Part shown: positions 1 to 8,504 of the stretch, piece by piece
How positions within the stretch are numbered: the first letter of the stretch is position 1
Layout: each line of letters begins with the position of its first letter
Source of the DNA: Chloroflexota bacterium
GTDB lineage: Bacteria > Chloroflexota > Anaerolineae > Aggregatilineales > Phototrophicaceae
Reading direction: 5' to 3'
Assembly: GCA_020161935.1 (NCBI GenBank)
Contig: JAIUNI010000003.1
Location: forward strand, 596,097 to 660,096
Length of the DNA: 64,000 nt
Notes under the pieces: model-generated
The model's input: the letters and a program-made list of their open reading frames with translations, nothing else
Database searches by the model: none
Told to the model about the DNA's origin: nothing
Made by a program: the position numbers and the translations under genes

Positions 1-1081
1 ACAGCGTTTTGAACTCGTCAATTGGCAGCAGACCATCCAGCAGCCACGAACCGTCCTCACGCTGGGCGGCGGTCGGCTGCTCGGTCACACCGATGATCTG
101 GTCGATCAAGCTGTTGAGGGTAATCAAGCCCTCCACGCCGCCGTACTCGCTGATTACCAGCGCCATATGCTTGCCTGACTGCTTGAACAACGCCAGCGCG
201 TGAGCTGCGGTCGCCGCTTCCGGCACGAACAGCGCCTCGCGGATGCAGGTGTTCAAATCCATGCTCTGCTGTTTGAGCAGCGAATCGAGCATATCCTTCG
301 ACCGGATGATGCCCACCACTTGGTCGAGCGAACCGTATGCCGCAGGGAAGCGCGAATGGCGGCTGCTCCCGATCATCTTCTTCGACTCTTCCGGCGGCGC
401 GGCGAGGTCGATCCACTCGATGTCCATACGCGGGGTCATCAATGAGGCCACACTGCGGTCATCAAGGCTCATAATGCTGGCGACCATATCGCCTTCGTTG
501 GCCTCGAACACACCCGCCTCGACACCCTGTTCCATCAGCGAGTAAATCTCCTCGTCGGTTACAGGTGGTTCATCCGAATTTTTGGTCCCCAACAGCCGCA
601 GCAGCGCATCAGTGGAGATGCTGAGGAGGTGGACAAAGGGGGCGCTGATCTGCGACAGGCGGTGCATGGCCGGAGCGACCAACGCCGCGACCCGTTCAGG
701 GTTCTGCAAGCCCAAACGCTTCGGCACCAGTTCGCCGATCACCAGCGACAGATAGGTGGTGACACCGACCACGACGAATAAGCCCAGCGCCTCGCTCACC
801 GGGCGCAGGAAATCGACCTGCGAAAATAAGGTCGCGACCGGATGCGCCAGCGCTGCACCCGCGAACGCGCCTTGCAGCACGCCGACAAGGGTGATGCCGA
901 TTTGGACGGTGGAGAGAAATCGGTTGGGCGACTCGGCCAGTTCCAGCGCCCGTTTGGCTCCACTGCTGCCCGCCGTGGCTAATTGGTTGAGCCGGACTTT
1001 ACGCGCCGAAACAATGGCGATTTCCGACATCGAAAGAATACCGTTGACGACCGTCAGCAGCAGGATGATTAGGATTTCCAT
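1..1081 (-). CDS. HlyC/CorC (CNNM) family membrane protein, C-terminus cut by window edge
   Basis: The minus-strand frame opens with ATG at 1081 and stays open to base 1, so the C-terminus lies outside the window. About the first 190 residues form the DUF21 membrane region (MEILIILLLTVVNGILSMSE, then the family signature VIGELVPKRLGL). A CBS pair follows, with MTPRMDIEWIDL at its start and the second CBS near ALFVPEAATAAHAL and EYGGVEGLIT. The usual C-terminal CorC/HlyC domain is not in view. Family members are implicated in divalent cation transport or resistance; the haemolysin name is historical. No operon partner is visible, because the next gene ends at 1277 after a 195-bp spacer. Confidence 0.9.
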   Translation of the reverse strand, partial: MEILIILLLTVVNGILSMSEIAIVSARKVRLNQLATAGSSGAKRALELAESPNRFLSTVQIGITLVGVLQGAFAGAALAHPVATLFSQVDFLRPVSEALGLFVVVGVTTYLSLVIGELVPKRLGLQNPERVAALVAPAMHRLSQISAPFVHLLSISTDALLRLLGTKNSDEPPVTDEEIYSLMEQGVEAGVFEANEGDMVASIMSLDDRSVASLMTPRMDIEWIDLAAPPEESKKMIGSSRHSRFPAAYGSLDQVVGIIRSKDMLDSLLKQQSMDLNTCIREALFVPEAATAAHALALFKQSGKHMALVISEYGGVEGLITLNSLIDQIIGVTEQPTAAQREDGSWLLDGLLPIDEFKTL

Positions 1082-1276
1082 TGTGGTACTCGCGTAGAGA
1101 TGAGGAGGGTTAATCTGAAATGGGGGAGCGTTAAGGGACTACTACCACTATCGTCGGACAAGAGTCTTTAAAGCCTCACGTTCTGCAACTCAGCCATCAG
1201 TGTGAGTCATCATACCATAAGCTGACCGGGGATTAATTATGAGTGCATAACAGGCTGTTGTTTTCTCAGCAGATTA

Positions 1277-2290
1277 TTATCCGGCGGGTGTCCACGTCAT
1301 ATGGACAACTTCGCGCCGCATGGCGAACTGGTAACGCTTGAGGATGCTGCTGGTCACCACGCGGTCGGTCGGGTGTTCGATGCCCAACGCCGCCGTGCCG
1401 AAGCGCCGTACCGCCGTGTTGATAAGGGCTTCATCGTATAAGCCTTCAAAGTCGGGATGTACCATCAACGTCATCTGCGTGGTGTGGGAGAGACTGGTTT
1501 CAATCCACATCGAGGCCAGTAAATCGCGTTCGTCGTCCGACCGGATGGCGAGGCGTTCCCGCTGGCGGAAGCTGAACCAGTCGGAAAGGGTTTGGCGCAA
1601 GCCGCGCCGGAACTGTCGTTCGTGCAGCGGTCGCAGCCAGCCGAGGCCGCCCAGTTCTGCCGGACGCACCAGCGAGGCCAGCCGGTATTCCGCTTGCCAC
1701 TCGCTCGACTGCCGCCGGACGATATGGATGCGTTCTTCTGCCGCGAAGGGCTGCGGGATGTTATACGCGCCGCCGCGCCGCCATGATGTCCAACCACGTT
1801 CATCGACAAAGCCCAATCGGGCATACAACCGCCGCGCCACCGGATTATCCGCATCGACTTGCAGCATGGCCTTACGTCCGCCGCGCTGGGCAATCATCTC
1901 CATGCTGGCTTGCATCAGGTGTTGGGCGATACCGCGCCGCTGGTAATCAGGGTGTACCGCCACGTTGACGATCACCCAATCCCGCCCATCGTAGCCGATG
2001 CCGTCAGCCGGGTAGATCGAAACGTTGCCCACCAACCGCCCGTCGGCGATCCACACTTGCCCCATGCCCATGCCTTGCATCAACGTGTTTAAACCGCCGA
2101 GCAAGCCGATACCGGGCAGGCTGCTCATGGTACGCATCTCGCGGACTGCCGCCCGCCCGCTGCTGTCCATGCTGCTGGCGAAGGCGATCTCAATCAAGTC
2201 CGCGAGCTGCCCCAAATCGGTACGCAAATTGACAGGGCGTGGGCCTTCTTGAACGAACGCGGGATTGTGCGATGCCTGTAAACCGACCAC
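1277..2290 (-). CDS. GNAT family N-acetyltransferase with C-terminal extension
   Basis: A 337-residue protein starting at GTG 2290, with AAAGGA about 9 nt upstream. The acetyl-CoA-binding GNAT core lies at about residues 20-165: VNVAVHPDYQRRGIAQHLM is motif A (R/Q-x-x-G-x-A), followed by NPVARRLYARLGF. The remaining 170 residues are not a recognised catalytic motif and may form a second, degenerate GNAT fold, as in two-domain acetyltransferases. It would transfer an acetyl group from acetyl-CoA to an amine; the substrate cannot be told. It is monocistronic and divergent from the gene at 2507. Confidence 0.85.
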   Translation of the reverse strand: MVGLQASHNPAFVQEGPRPVNLRTDLGQLADLIEIAFASSMDSSGRAAVREMRTMSSLPGIGLLGGLNTLMQGMGMGQVWIADGRLVGNVSIYPADGIGYDGRDWVIVNVAVHPDYQRRGIAQHLMQASMEMIAQRGGRKAMLQVDADNPVARRLYARLGFVDERGWTSWRRGGAYNIPQPFAAEERIHIVRRQSSEWQAEYRLASLVRPAELGGLGWLRPLHERQFRRGLRQTLSDWFSFRQRERLAIRSDDERDLLASMWIETSLSHTTQMTLMVHPDFEGLYDEALINTAVRRFGTAALGIEHPTDRVVTSSILKRYQFAMRREVVHMTWTPAG

Positions 2291-2506
2291 GATTTACGAT
2301 CCTTTAGTAATATTGTTAGCGTATCCCACAGGGGAACGGCGTGTCAAGAACTGTGTCGCACCATCTTCGGCGCGAATAACGGAGGTTTACGCGGATTATT
2401 CATGGCTTTTTAATCCGCCGTTTCCCCCACGCCGGAAAATCCGCAGTTGGAGTTCAGCGCGGTAACGGCTATGATTGTAGCCCTGTGAAAAGGAGTGAAC
2501 TTTGCT

Positions 2507-4003
2507 ATGACGCGACAAAACTATGGTTCATTACGCGGCGGAGGCAGTTCCCGGCGCGGGGGTGCGTGGCAGTGGACGGTGATCGGCTTCGTGTTCGGCT
2601 TCGGCTGCGCGGCGATTGTCGGCCTCGTCATGGTGATTACCGGTGCATCCGATGGCATCGCCAGTATGTTTTCTGCCGGACAGCCCACCCCGACGGCAGT
2701 GGTGATGATTATCACCTCGACTCCATTACCTATAACCCCGACTGAAGAACCGACCGTTGGCATTGCCGTGCCGACAGATGAATCTGAGGCCACCGAAGAT
2801 GCCGGTAGTCCGGCTTCGGGAGCCACGGCGACCACCAACATCCAAGTTCTAGTGCAGCCGACCGATACGCTGCCACCGCCGCCCACCGCGACGACCGCCG
2901 CGCCCGTGTCACAGTCCGCCCAAGTGCCGAGTGACCTGCTCGCACGGCGTTCAATCCTCATTCAAGTCCCCGGTGGGCAGTTTGAGATGGGTACCCGCGC
3001 ACAGGAAGCCGCCATCGCGGCGGAAGAATGCACGAGCCTGTGGAACAGCCAGTGCGACCCGAACTTCGCTAGCGACTCCTTCCCACCGCATATGGTGACG
3101 GTCAGCCCGTTCTATATCGAGGATAAGGAAGTCACCTACGACCAGTACTTGGCCTTCCTCAACTCAACCCAGATCGGTATGGGCGCGGCGACCGGTAAAC
3201 ACCGTAACGGCTGCGAAGCCCAGTTGTGCATCGAAACCCGCACCGAAAACCAGAACAGCAATATTATTTCGGACAGCCAGAATTACCGTGTCAACGCCGC
3301 TATCTCGAACTACCCCGTAGCGGGTGTGACGTGGTACGGTGCTAAAGCCTACTGCGCGGCCATTGGTCGCCGCTTGCCGACCGAAGCCGAGTGGGAACAC
3401 GCCGCCCGTTGGACGCAGAACAACATCTACCCGTGGGGCAATACGTTTGATGTCAACTTTGCCCGCACCAGCCGCCCGCAAGAAACGGATGCTACGCTCA
3501 TCGGGCCGCGTCCGGTTGGCAGCTACTCGTCATTTAATGGCATTTACGATATGGCGGGCAACGTTGCCGAATGGGTGAGCGACTGGTATGACCCACTGTT
3601 CTACACCACGCAGGCCAATTCCTCCACGCCGATTGTGGATCCCACCGGGCCAGTCGCCGGTACGGAAAAGACCCTGCGCGGCGGCAGTTGGGACGCGCTG
3701 CCGTTCTTCGCCCGCAGTGTTCACCGCCAGAGCTTACCGCCGCTTGGCCCCACGCTCTGGGCAGGCTTCCGCTGCGCCAGCAATACCAGCGATGATGGTA
3801 CCGGCGCGACCGGAGCAACGGGTACGACTGGCACCACCGGCAACCAGACCGCGCCCATCGCGACCGTTCCCGGCAGCACGAATGAAGAGTCGAACAACGC
3901 GCAGCCCCAGCTTCCCGCGCCGCCCGCGAGTGCGACCTCGCCAGCACCCGTCGCAACCGTTGATCTGGCAACGTTGGATTCTGGCGCTGGTTCCGGCGGT
4001 TAG
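2507..4003 (+). CDS. Membrane-anchored formylglycine-generating-enzyme-fold (SUMF1) protein
   Basis: The ATG at 2507 is preferred because AGGAG (2491-2495) lies 11 nt upstream; a GTG at 2495 overlaps that RBS. The product has 498 residues. A transmembrane helix lies at about 22-45 (FGFGCAAIVGLVMVITGASD), followed by a Thr/Pro-rich linker. The FGE-sulfatase domain starts at IQVPGGQFEMGT and continues through VTWYGAKAYC, GRRLPTEAEWEHAAR, YPWGN, YDMAGNVAEWVSDWY, LRGGSWD and GFRCAS, ending in a Gly/Thr/Ala tail. The two catalytic cysteines of true FGE, between RGGS and GFRC, are absent, so it is probably a non-FGE member of the fold, exposed outside the membrane. Substrate unknown. Confidence 0.85.
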   Translation: MTRQNYGSLRGGGSSRRGGAWQWTVIGFVFGFGCAAIVGLVMVITGASDGIASMFSAGQPTPTAVVMIITSTPLPITPTEEPTVGIAVPTDESEATEDAGSPASGATATTNIQVLVQPTDTLPPPPTATTAAPVSQSAQVPSDLLARRSILIQVPGGQFEMGTRAQEAAIAAEECTSLWNSQCDPNFASDSFPPHMVTVSPFYIEDKEVTYDQYLAFLNSTQIGMGAATGKHRNGCEAQLCIETRTENQNSNIISDSQNYRVNAAISNYPVAGVTWYGAKAYCAAIGRRLPTEAEWEHAARWTQNNIYPWGNTFDVNFARTSRPQETDATLIGPRPVGSYSSFNGIYDMAGNVAEWVSDWYDPLFYTTQANSSTPIVDPTGPVAGTEKTLRGGSWDALPFFARSVHRQSLPPLGPTLWAGFRCASNTSDDGTGATGATGTTGTTGNQTAPIATVPGSTNEESNNAQPQLPAPPASATSPAPVATVDLATLDSGAGSGG

Positions 4004-4061
4004 GAGCCGACGTAGGGAATGATCTAGATCATTCTGTGACCACAACCAAATGTTTATCTGT

Positions 4062-4094
4062 AAGGGCGCACAACCGTGTGCCCTTGCTTTTCCC
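4062..4094 (+). terminator. Rho-independent terminator
   Basis: AAGGGCGCACA and TGTGCCCTT pair across a short loop (one unpaired G) and are followed by GCTTTTC. It lies 58 nt after the FGE-fold gene. The stem resembles the GGGCGCAC repeat found elsewhere in the window, so a repeat may have been recruited as terminator. Confidence 0.6.
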
Positions 4095-4182
4095 CACAAA
4101 ATCAATCGTCCCACTTTTGTCCTCGAAACCATCCTGCACTATATTGGATTGCGTATTTGTATCTATCAACTAGGCTGTTTAA

Positions 4183-4476
4183 ATGACCTTCATCAATGGC
4201 AACCGCTTGGGCATCCTCATGTTTGTGGTCGCGGCGCTGGTGGCGGGTGCAGGGAGTCTGCTGCTCAAACTGCCTGATCCGGTGACGATGATCGCTGTCG
4301 GTGTCGCGCTCATCGGCATGGATAGCATCGTGCGGCTGCGTTCCCGCGCCACGTCCGGCTGGCTGATGCACAAAGAACTTGGTGGCTACCTGTACTTCAT
4401 CCCCGTGTGGGTAGCGGGTATCGTCGTCATCGTTATCAACCTCATCGCCTCCGCAAACCCCAACGCCTTCAAATAA
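4183..4476 (+). CDS. Small integral membrane protein, unknown function
   Basis: A 97-residue hydrophobic protein. It has three probable membrane segments: GILMFVVAALVAGAGSLLL, then PVTMIAVGVALIGMDSI, and a C-terminal YFIPVWVAGIVVIVINLIA. RLRSRATSGWLMHKELGG forms a basic cytoplasmic loop. No enzymatic motif is seen. It sits alone between the FGE-fold gene and a MITE insertion. The good hydrophobic pattern and ATG start support a real gene, but I do not recognise the family. Confidence 0.65.
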   Translation: MTFINGNRLGILMFVVAALVAGAGSLLLKLPDPVTMIAVGVALIGMDSIVRLRSRATSGWLMHKELGGYLYFIPVWVAGIVVIVINLIASANPNAFK

Positions 4477-4548
4477 ACCTGTTTCTAACCAGAAATAAAT
4501 TGACTCGTTTAGCCCTTTTGTTCTGTAATCGAAGTAGGTAGGGGCGCA

Positions 4549-4698
4549 GGTAGGACTGCATTAAGTGGTGGATGATTATTTTAAGCCCTCACCCCCAGCC
4601 CCTCTCCCTCAGGGCGAGGGGAGAAAAGACCGAAAGACGGCTTAAAACAATGCTCTTCCGCTTGAAAATTCGTCTCCACCGTTTAGTGTGGTGCTACC
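4549..4698 (+). mobile_element. MITE-like element, copy A, with 8-bp target duplication
   Basis: A 150-bp element with imperfect terminal inverted repeats: left GGTAGGACTGCATTAAGTGG; right end, on the other strand, GGTAGCACCACACTAAACGG. It is flanked by a perfect 8-bp direct repeat GGGGCGCA at 4541-4548 and 4699-4706. Two relatives lie at 51483-51631 and 51694-51873. It has no coding capacity. Transposase must come from elsewhere; 8-bp duplications and GG ends occur in several IS families, ISL3 among them, but the parent is not identified. Confidence 0.85.
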
Positions 4699-4757
4699 GG
4701 GGCGCATGGCTGTGTTCCCTAATACGCCTCTCGCGATGTTTACTTGGAAGGACACCC

Positions 4758-5210
4758 ATGAACAGCCTCATCGAAGAAGAACTGCGCGACCAACTGTTGG
4801 ACATGCTCTCGGACGCGGAATTGGCGTACAAATTACCCGGCAATAACCCGACGTTAGGCGAACTCTGCGCGGAAATGGGTTACGTGCAGCAGGCGTATAC
4901 CCAATCCTTTAAAACGCTCAAGCACGATTGGGTATACCGTGATTCAAAACCGGAAACACCGGACAGCGTGGCAAGTCTAAAAACATGGTTCAAAAAGCTG
5001 GACGTGCAGTTGGTCGAGGCGTTGAGCGGCTTATCCGAATCCGAGATTCACACCCAGCAGATTGATCGTGGGCATGGGTTCACTCCATCGCTGCACGTCC
5101 AGTTCCAGATCTATCGCGAGGCTATCCTGATCTTCTACGCCAAAGCCAGCATATACCTCAAAGCACTCGAAAAACCCTACTCCGACGAATGGAAAGGCTG
5201 GGTCGGCTAA
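4758..5210 (+). CDS. DinB-like four-helix-bundle protein
   Basis: A 150-residue protein from ATG 4758 (GGAAGG about 7 nt upstream). An upstream in-frame start at 4572 would run through the MITE and is rejected. The all-helical sequence resembles DinB/YfiT-type proteins: MNSLIEEELRDQLLDMLSD at the N-terminus, PTLGELCAEMGYVQQAYTQS, then a C-terminal LHVQFQIYREAILIFYAKA helix. The classical three-histidine metal site is not clear (only GHGFTPSLHVQ), so catalytic activity is uncertain. MITE copy A ends 59 bp upstream of the start and may have altered its promoter. Confidence 0.65.
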   Translation: MNSLIEEELRDQLLDMLSDAELAYKLPGNNPTLGELCAEMGYVQQAYTQSFKTLKHDWVYRDSKPETPDSVASLKTWFKKLDVQLVEALSGLSESEIHTQQIDRGHGFTPSLHVQFQIYREAILIFYAKASIYLKALEKPYSDEWKGWVG

Positions 5211-5330
5211 ACCTTTGTCTTTATGCTTTAAATCTTGGCGTTCTTGGCGGTTTATCGTATTCTCTGCATTTTCTCTGCGTCTCTGCGGTTAAAATTTTCT
5301 TTGTGCCTTTGTGGTAAATGATTTGCATTC

Positions 5331-6236
5331 CTACCTAAACCATATCGGATTTGACCAAGCCTTATGTTGGTACTCATCCCGCACCAGCACCCGCACGTAA
5401 TCGCTCCGCCAGTCCTTCAGGCTGAACTCCACCTCGGTGATGCTGTGTTCGCTCACGCTGGTGAACTCAATCGGTCGCCCCAGCGCGTAAATCTGGCTGG
5501 CGGGTGAACACCGCACGTACAACTTCTCCCCCGGTATGACCTGCACATCGTACAAACTCGGCCCCGTGCTGGAGTAATAGTCTCCTGCCTTCAAAGCAGT
5601 CAGTAACGCTTCCGGTGAAAGGTCGGTACTTTTCACCCGCACCCAGCCTTTGATGCGGTCACGCGCGTTCAGGTTGAAGTGCGCGTCATCGGTCGCGCAG
5701 GCCGAAAGCCGCTTGCCCCGCGCCAGCATCAGATCGAGCATGTACGTACTCTCGGCGGTATCGCTGTCGTGCCCGACTCCCGCGTTAAAAATCTCAACCG
5801 CGTGAATATCCCCCAGTGACAGGAAATCATTCTCGGTCATCGCGTACCAGTGTGGATGCGCCGCGATCACGAACGCCCCCGCATCCAGCGCCCGCCGTGC
5901 GAGTTCTGGCCCCGTTTCTTCGAGGGGCGTTTGGGCGAAATCGAACGGCAGCCCCAGCGCCACGATATGCCAACCGTTGCCGAAGTCCATCCCATCGGTA
6001 TGCAGTTCCGCCCCGACCAGCGTGGTAAACCCCTCACTGCGGAAGGGCAGCGTATCGGTAATCGGCCAGCCGTAGCGTGCCTTGAAATGGTCGGTAATCG
6101 CCACGAAGTCGTATCCAGCATCTTTATAGAGGCGGCAGACGGCTTCCGGTGTCCACTTCCCATCCGAGCAGGTCGAATGCGTGTGCAAATTTCCGCGCCA
6201 GAACTTACCGGGTTTCGAAAAAACAGTCTCGATCAT
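5331..6236 (-). CDS. PHP-domain phosphoesterase
   Basis: A 301-residue PHP-fold metal-dependent hydrolase. The first metal motif is NLHTHSTCSDGKWTP (H-x-H plus D) near residue 17, followed by VAITDHF, an AAHPHWY histidine motif near 130, and TDDAHF near 190. These are the four PHP motifs. The C-terminal about 80 residues look like a beta-rich accessory region. Known relatives hydrolyse phosphoester bonds of nucleotides or sugars; the specific substrate is unknown. It is last in a minus-strand group with two glycosyltransferases (75-bp gap), though co-transcription is only an inference. Confidence 0.85.
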   Translation of the reverse strand: MIETVFSKPGKFWRGNLHTHSTCSDGKWTPEAVCRLYKDAGYDFVAITDHFKARYGWPITDTLPFRSEGFTTLVGAELHTDGMDFGNGWHIVALGLPFDFAQTPLEETGPELARRALDAGAFVIAAHPHWYAMTENDFLSLGDIHAVEIFNAGVGHDSDTAESTYMLDLMLARGKRLSACATDDAHFNLNARDRIKGWVRVKSTDLSPEALLTALKAGDYYSSTGPSLYDVQVIPGEKLYVRCSPASQIYALGRPIEFTSVSEHSITEVEFSLKDWRSDYVRVLVRDEYQHKAWSNPIWFR

Positions 6237-6310
6237 TTTCTCTCATATTCCTATGTAGTCTCTGCGGTTCAATTCTGGTTGATGGCTGTTATCGCCCGTT
6301 TAAACCTGTG

Positions 6311-7408
6311 TTAAGGGCTGGCATAGCTGAAGGCCGCCGTTTCCACCAGCGCGAGGAACACCTCGTCGCCATCAAAGCGGTTGTAAAGGATTTCGGACTC
6401 GTGCCGTCGCTGCCGATAGCTGTCGAGGTTACTTAAAAACGCGCTCAGGTTATCGAGTGTGATCACATCAGCGGCTGTCCCCACGCCCTCCTGCGAGATC
6501 ACCTGCGCGTTCAACTGCTGCTCGTAATGATCGAAGGGCAGCAGGAAGGCAGGCACATGCAGATACAACGACTCGGTAATCAGGTTGTGTCCGGCAGTCG
6601 CGATCACCGCCGCAGATTGGCGCAAGCAGTTGATGAACGCCGCCCGCCCGTTGGGCATGACCTTCACGTTGGCGGGTGCTGCGGCATCCGGCGCATTGAT
6701 GAAGCAGTTAAAGGCGGTATCGGGGAACTGGCTGAACACGCCGAATACTTCCGCAACCGACTGCTGAATATGGCTGGCGTTCGAGATGTAGACCGTCACC
6801 TGCTTATCGACGGGCGCTGCCGTTTGCCCTTGCACATCCTTGCCAATGATGGGCGGGATGATGGTCACCGGATAATGGGTGCGCGTGTCGTAGTTCACCT
6901 TGAAGAACGATGTCGCAATCCGTGCCTGTGCCTTCGGGAAGAAGTAACCGAGGCGCATCCGGTGTTCGTTGGGGTTGTAGCCGTTCACATCAGGGAAATC
7001 ATAGCCGAGGAATTTGCTCTGCTGGTCGAGCGTCACCAGCGGCACACCGAATAGATACGCGATCTGCGCCGTCACCATGTCGTAATCGGAGATGACCAAA
7101 TCCGGCACGCCAAACTCACGCTCGATCAGTCCACAGGTGTTCCAGAAGGCCGCGTTCGCCCCCGGCTGCTCGTTACGCGGGTCGGCTGCCGTCGCCGCGA
7201 AGTCGAGGCCGCGCGGCGTGGTGTGCATCACCGGCACGTAAACCCGCGCATTCGTCACCTGAGGGTAATACGTCGAGAAGAATTGATAGCTGCTGTCGTT
7301 GGTCACGAGGATGACCGAATGCCCGCGCGCGATTAACCCTTCGAGGATTGGCCGCTGCCGGATGCTGTGACCATAACCAAAACCACACACGCCAAGTACG
7401 ATTTTCAT
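6311..7408 (-). CDS. GT-B fold glycosyltransferase (MurG/UGT-like)
   Basis: A 365-residue protein. ATG 7408 (MKIVLGVCGFGYGHSIRQRP) is chosen because it begins exactly at the first Rossmann strand and leaves 8 bp to the upstream gene; the longer frame overlaps that gene. The N-terminal glycine motif GFGYGHS resembles the acceptor-side loop of MurG and related enzymes. The C-terminal part carries the donor-binding signature ATAGHNLITESL followed by PAFLLPFDHYEQQLNA, as in UDP-sugar GT-B enzymes. It is probably co-transcribed with the GT2 enzyme at 7417 for a cell-surface glycan or glycolipid; substrates are unknown. Confidence 0.85.
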   Translation of the reverse strand: MKIVLGVCGFGYGHSIRQRPILEGLIARGHSVILVTNDSSYQFFSTYYPQVTNARVYVPVMHTTPRGLDFAATAADPRNEQPGANAAFWNTCGLIEREFGVPDLVISDYDMVTAQIAYLFGVPLVTLDQQSKFLGYDFPDVNGYNPNEHRMRLGYFFPKAQARIATSFFKVNYDTRTHYPVTIIPPIIGKDVQGQTAAPVDKQVTVYISNASHIQQSVAEVFGVFSQFPDTAFNCFINAPDAAAPANVKVMPNGRAAFINCLRQSAAVIATAGHNLITESLYLHVPAFLLPFDHYEQQLNAQVISQEGVGTAADVITLDNLSAFLSNLDSYRQRRHESEILYNRFDGDEVFLALVETAAFSYASP

Positions 7409-7416
7409 AGGCGCGT

Positions 7417-8358
7417 TTATCCCTTCCGTTGGTGGACGGTCATCCGCAGCCCGAATAAGCGCAGCAGCTTCGCCACATTCTGGATCGGCACAAAGCAGTG
7501 GTCGAAGTACCAATTCTCGGTGATCTTATACCGCAGCCGCTTAAGCGCCACGCTCGGCAGCATCCACGACAGCGTTTTGAGTGTTGTTCCGAGTGTCCGC
7601 AGCCAGCCGCCGATACCGGGGTTTTCCGCCAGCGCAAACTCCGCCTCGAACTGCCCGACCGCCGTTGCCCGTTTGAGGATATAGTGCATGGTCATCTTCT
7701 CTGGTGGAACCCAATGGTAAACTTTCAACACGGGCGAGTACAGGAAAATGGGTTCTGCTTCTGCTTCCCAGATGCGCCGGAACAGCGCGGTTTCCTCGCC
7801 CATGCCCAGCGTATTACCCTTCATCCCAGCGCTCACTTCAAAGCCGCCGTAGGTCGCCAGCACACTTTTGCGCCAGATCATATTTGAGCCGCTGAAAAAC
7901 TCGCCCTTTTTCAAGTGCCGTACCGCGTCGCCGCGTGTGCGAATTTCATACTTCTCCAGCCACCAATCTGGGCGTGGGCTGGTGTAAAACGGGTAAATCG
8001 GCCCACCGACGCACAGCACATTCGGCGGCGCGTCCTTCAACATGCCAGCCGCTGTTTCCAGCCAGTTGTTCTCGGCCTTCGCGTCATCATCAAGGAAGGC
8101 CACGAAGTCCGCCTTCGCCGCTTGCCAGCCCGTGTTTCGTGCGGTCGCTAATCCTAATCTCGTTTCGTATATGTAGCGCAGATTTGCGTGGTCGGGCAGC
8201 ATCGCCTCGACTGCCGCGCGTGTGCCATCTGTCGAGGCGTTATCCACCACGATCAATTCATAGTCGGCAGGGTCAAGCGTTTGCGCGAACACACTCACGA
8301 TGGCGGCGGGGAGATGGTCGAGCCGGTTGTAGGTGCAAATGACGACCGAAAATTGCAT
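7417..8358 (-). CDS. Family 2 (GT-A) glycosyltransferase
   Basis: A 313-residue protein with a clear GT2 fold. It opens with FSVVICTYNRLDHLPAAI, then LIVVDNASTDGTRAAVE, and the metal/nucleotide-binding FLDDDAKAENNW (DxD) near residue 92. GMGEETALFRRIWEAEAEP is the acceptor-side ED motif. The C-terminus has basic amphipathic stretches but no strong membrane helix. It lies 8 bp before the GT-B gene, which suggests an operon making or decorating a surface polysaccharide. Donor and acceptor cannot be deduced. Confidence 0.9.
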   Translation of the reverse strand: MQFSVVICTYNRLDHLPAAIVSVFAQTLDPADYELIVVDNASTDGTRAAVEAMLPDHANLRYIYETRLGLATARNTGWQAAKADFVAFLDDDAKAENNWLETAAGMLKDAPPNVLCVGGPIYPFYTSPRPDWWLEKYEIRTRGDAVRHLKKGEFFSGSNMIWRKSVLATYGGFEVSAGMKGNTLGMGEETALFRRIWEAEAEPIFLYSPVLKVYHWVPPEKMTMHYILKRATAVGQFEAEFALAENPGIGGWLRTLGTTLKTLSWMLPSVALKRLRYKITENWYFDHCFVPIQNVAKLLRLFGLRMTVHQRKG

Positions 8359-8504
8359 GGGAATGCCTGTATGCTGTTTGGATGATTGAGCGTTTGCCGA
8401 TGATAACCCAACCGCTTGTAATTAAACACCATTGAGACGCGCTTCCGATTTTCGCCCTATAATATTTTTACGACCAATCACATTTTCAGTGTCAGGGGAA
8501 TGTC

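Noticed and set aside
4572..4757. N-terminal extension of the DinB-like protein
   Set aside because: The frame passes through MITE copy A, and the ATG at 4758 has its own RBS.
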